A stretch of DNA of 64,000 bases. Source: an uncultured Lachnoclostridium sp. (GTDB lineage: Bacteria > Bacillota > Clostridia > Lachnospirales > Lachnospiraceae). The notes beneath the pieces are model-generated. The model searched no databases. It was not told where the DNA came from and saw only the letters and a program-made list of their open reading frames with translations. Positions 63,896 through 64,000 of this stretch are shown one piece after another (position 1 is the first letter of the stretch; every line of letters starts with the position of its first letter). The position numbers and the translations under genes are program-made. The stretch covers positions 43,617 through 107,616 of the forward strand of contig CAKNJS010000005.1 of assembly GCA_930986645.1 (NCBI GenBank), in the 5' to 3' direction.

Positions 63896-64000
63896 TATGA
63901 CGGGCATGCCGTCAGTCTGTGGTGAAAGTCCGCAAGAGGCGCAGCTAGTGATAGTATAAAAATAGTACAAAGTAAAGATGCCATGTATACCTAAATCATG
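63896..64000 (+). mobile_element. Possible 5' end of a group II intron
   Basis: The last 105 bases have no coding sense but contain GGGCATGCCGTC, GTGGTGAAAGTCCGC and a GTACAAAG stretch, which recall domain I of bacterial group II introns. The segment follows directly after a rho-independent terminator, the favoured site of class C group II introns. The window ends before any reverse transcriptase could be seen. Low confidence. Confidence 0.3.

Noticed and set aside
1..64000. CRISPR array, prophage or full insertion sequence
   Set aside because: No regularly spaced repeats beyond the two-copy element, no transposase, integrase or phage structural genes were found.

Overview
The window is a 64 kb piece of a chromosome from a Gram-positive, anaerobic, spore-forming member of the Clostridia, most likely Lachnospiraceae. 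I base this on the sporulation gene spoIVA with a sigma-E-like promoter, the pta-ackA acetate pathway, a probable Re-citrate synthase next to NADP-isocitrate dehydrogenase, the DUF512-der-plsY-gpsA-spoIVA gene order, the DUF177-rpmF-plsX-acpP-rnc-smc-ftsY block, and strong AGGAGG ribosome binding sites. The genus cannot be fixed from the sequence alone. Most of the window is dense housekeeping DNA.

Layout. 1-1792: the 3' end of a TrpB-like gene, a tandemly duplicated hairpin repeat, a tRNA-Leu(AAG) with its own promoter and terminator, a lipoprotein and a small XRE regulator. 2066-11048: polyphosphate:AMP phosphotransferase, dNTPase, dnaG, rpoD, a structured intergenic repeat, trmK, a Nif3-like protein and a TGS-domain nucleoside kinase. 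11063-15486: aroC on the minus strand, divergent from an L,D-transpeptidase, then tgt and yajC. 15590-22567: one long amino-acid operon (leuB, ilvD, ilvB, serC, serA). 22590-26010: a putative Re-citrate synthase, a GntR/FCD regulator and icd, supplying 2-oxoglutarate for glutamate. 26212-31519: tmcAL (minus), mgtE, pta, ackA. 31549-40826: DUF177, rpmF, plsX, acpP, rnc, smc, ftsY, ilvA, DUF1653. 40900-48146: a long PRPP synthetase (minus), then DUF512 protein, der, plsY, gpsA, spoIVA. 48172-56664: an unusual SF2 helicase with two membrane segments, purine salvage (purine nucleoside phosphorylase and MTA/SAH deaminase), a MoaB-like protein, an MBL-fold hydrolase, rnhA, RNase P RNA and DAHP synthase. 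56731-61432: pyrI, pyrB and a nitroreductase on the minus strand, then pheA and a DUF815 AAA+ ATPase. 61441-64000: a decaying accessory end with a sugar-binding lipoprotein whose fourth codon is TGA, the remnant of a sortase-anchored beta-helix surface protein, and a possible start of a group II intron.

How the genes connect. Three aromatic genes (aroC, DAHP synthase, pheA) and the branched-chain and serine genes are scattered or clustered biosynthesis. The citrate branch and the acetate branch appear linked by a shared operator-like palindrome (TTGTATACAA) that overlaps both promoters, with the GntR protein as the natural candidate binder. 

Most interesting items: (a) the hairpin that masks the spoIVA ribosome binding site only in read-through transcripts, because a sigma-E-type promoter lies inside it; (b) the membrane-tethered helicase; (c) the shared GntR operator; (d) a family of long intergenic hairpin repeats at 240-450 and 7648-7801; (e) the nonsense codon in the solute-binding protein signal peptide. 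No CRISPR array, prophage or complete insertion sequence was seen.
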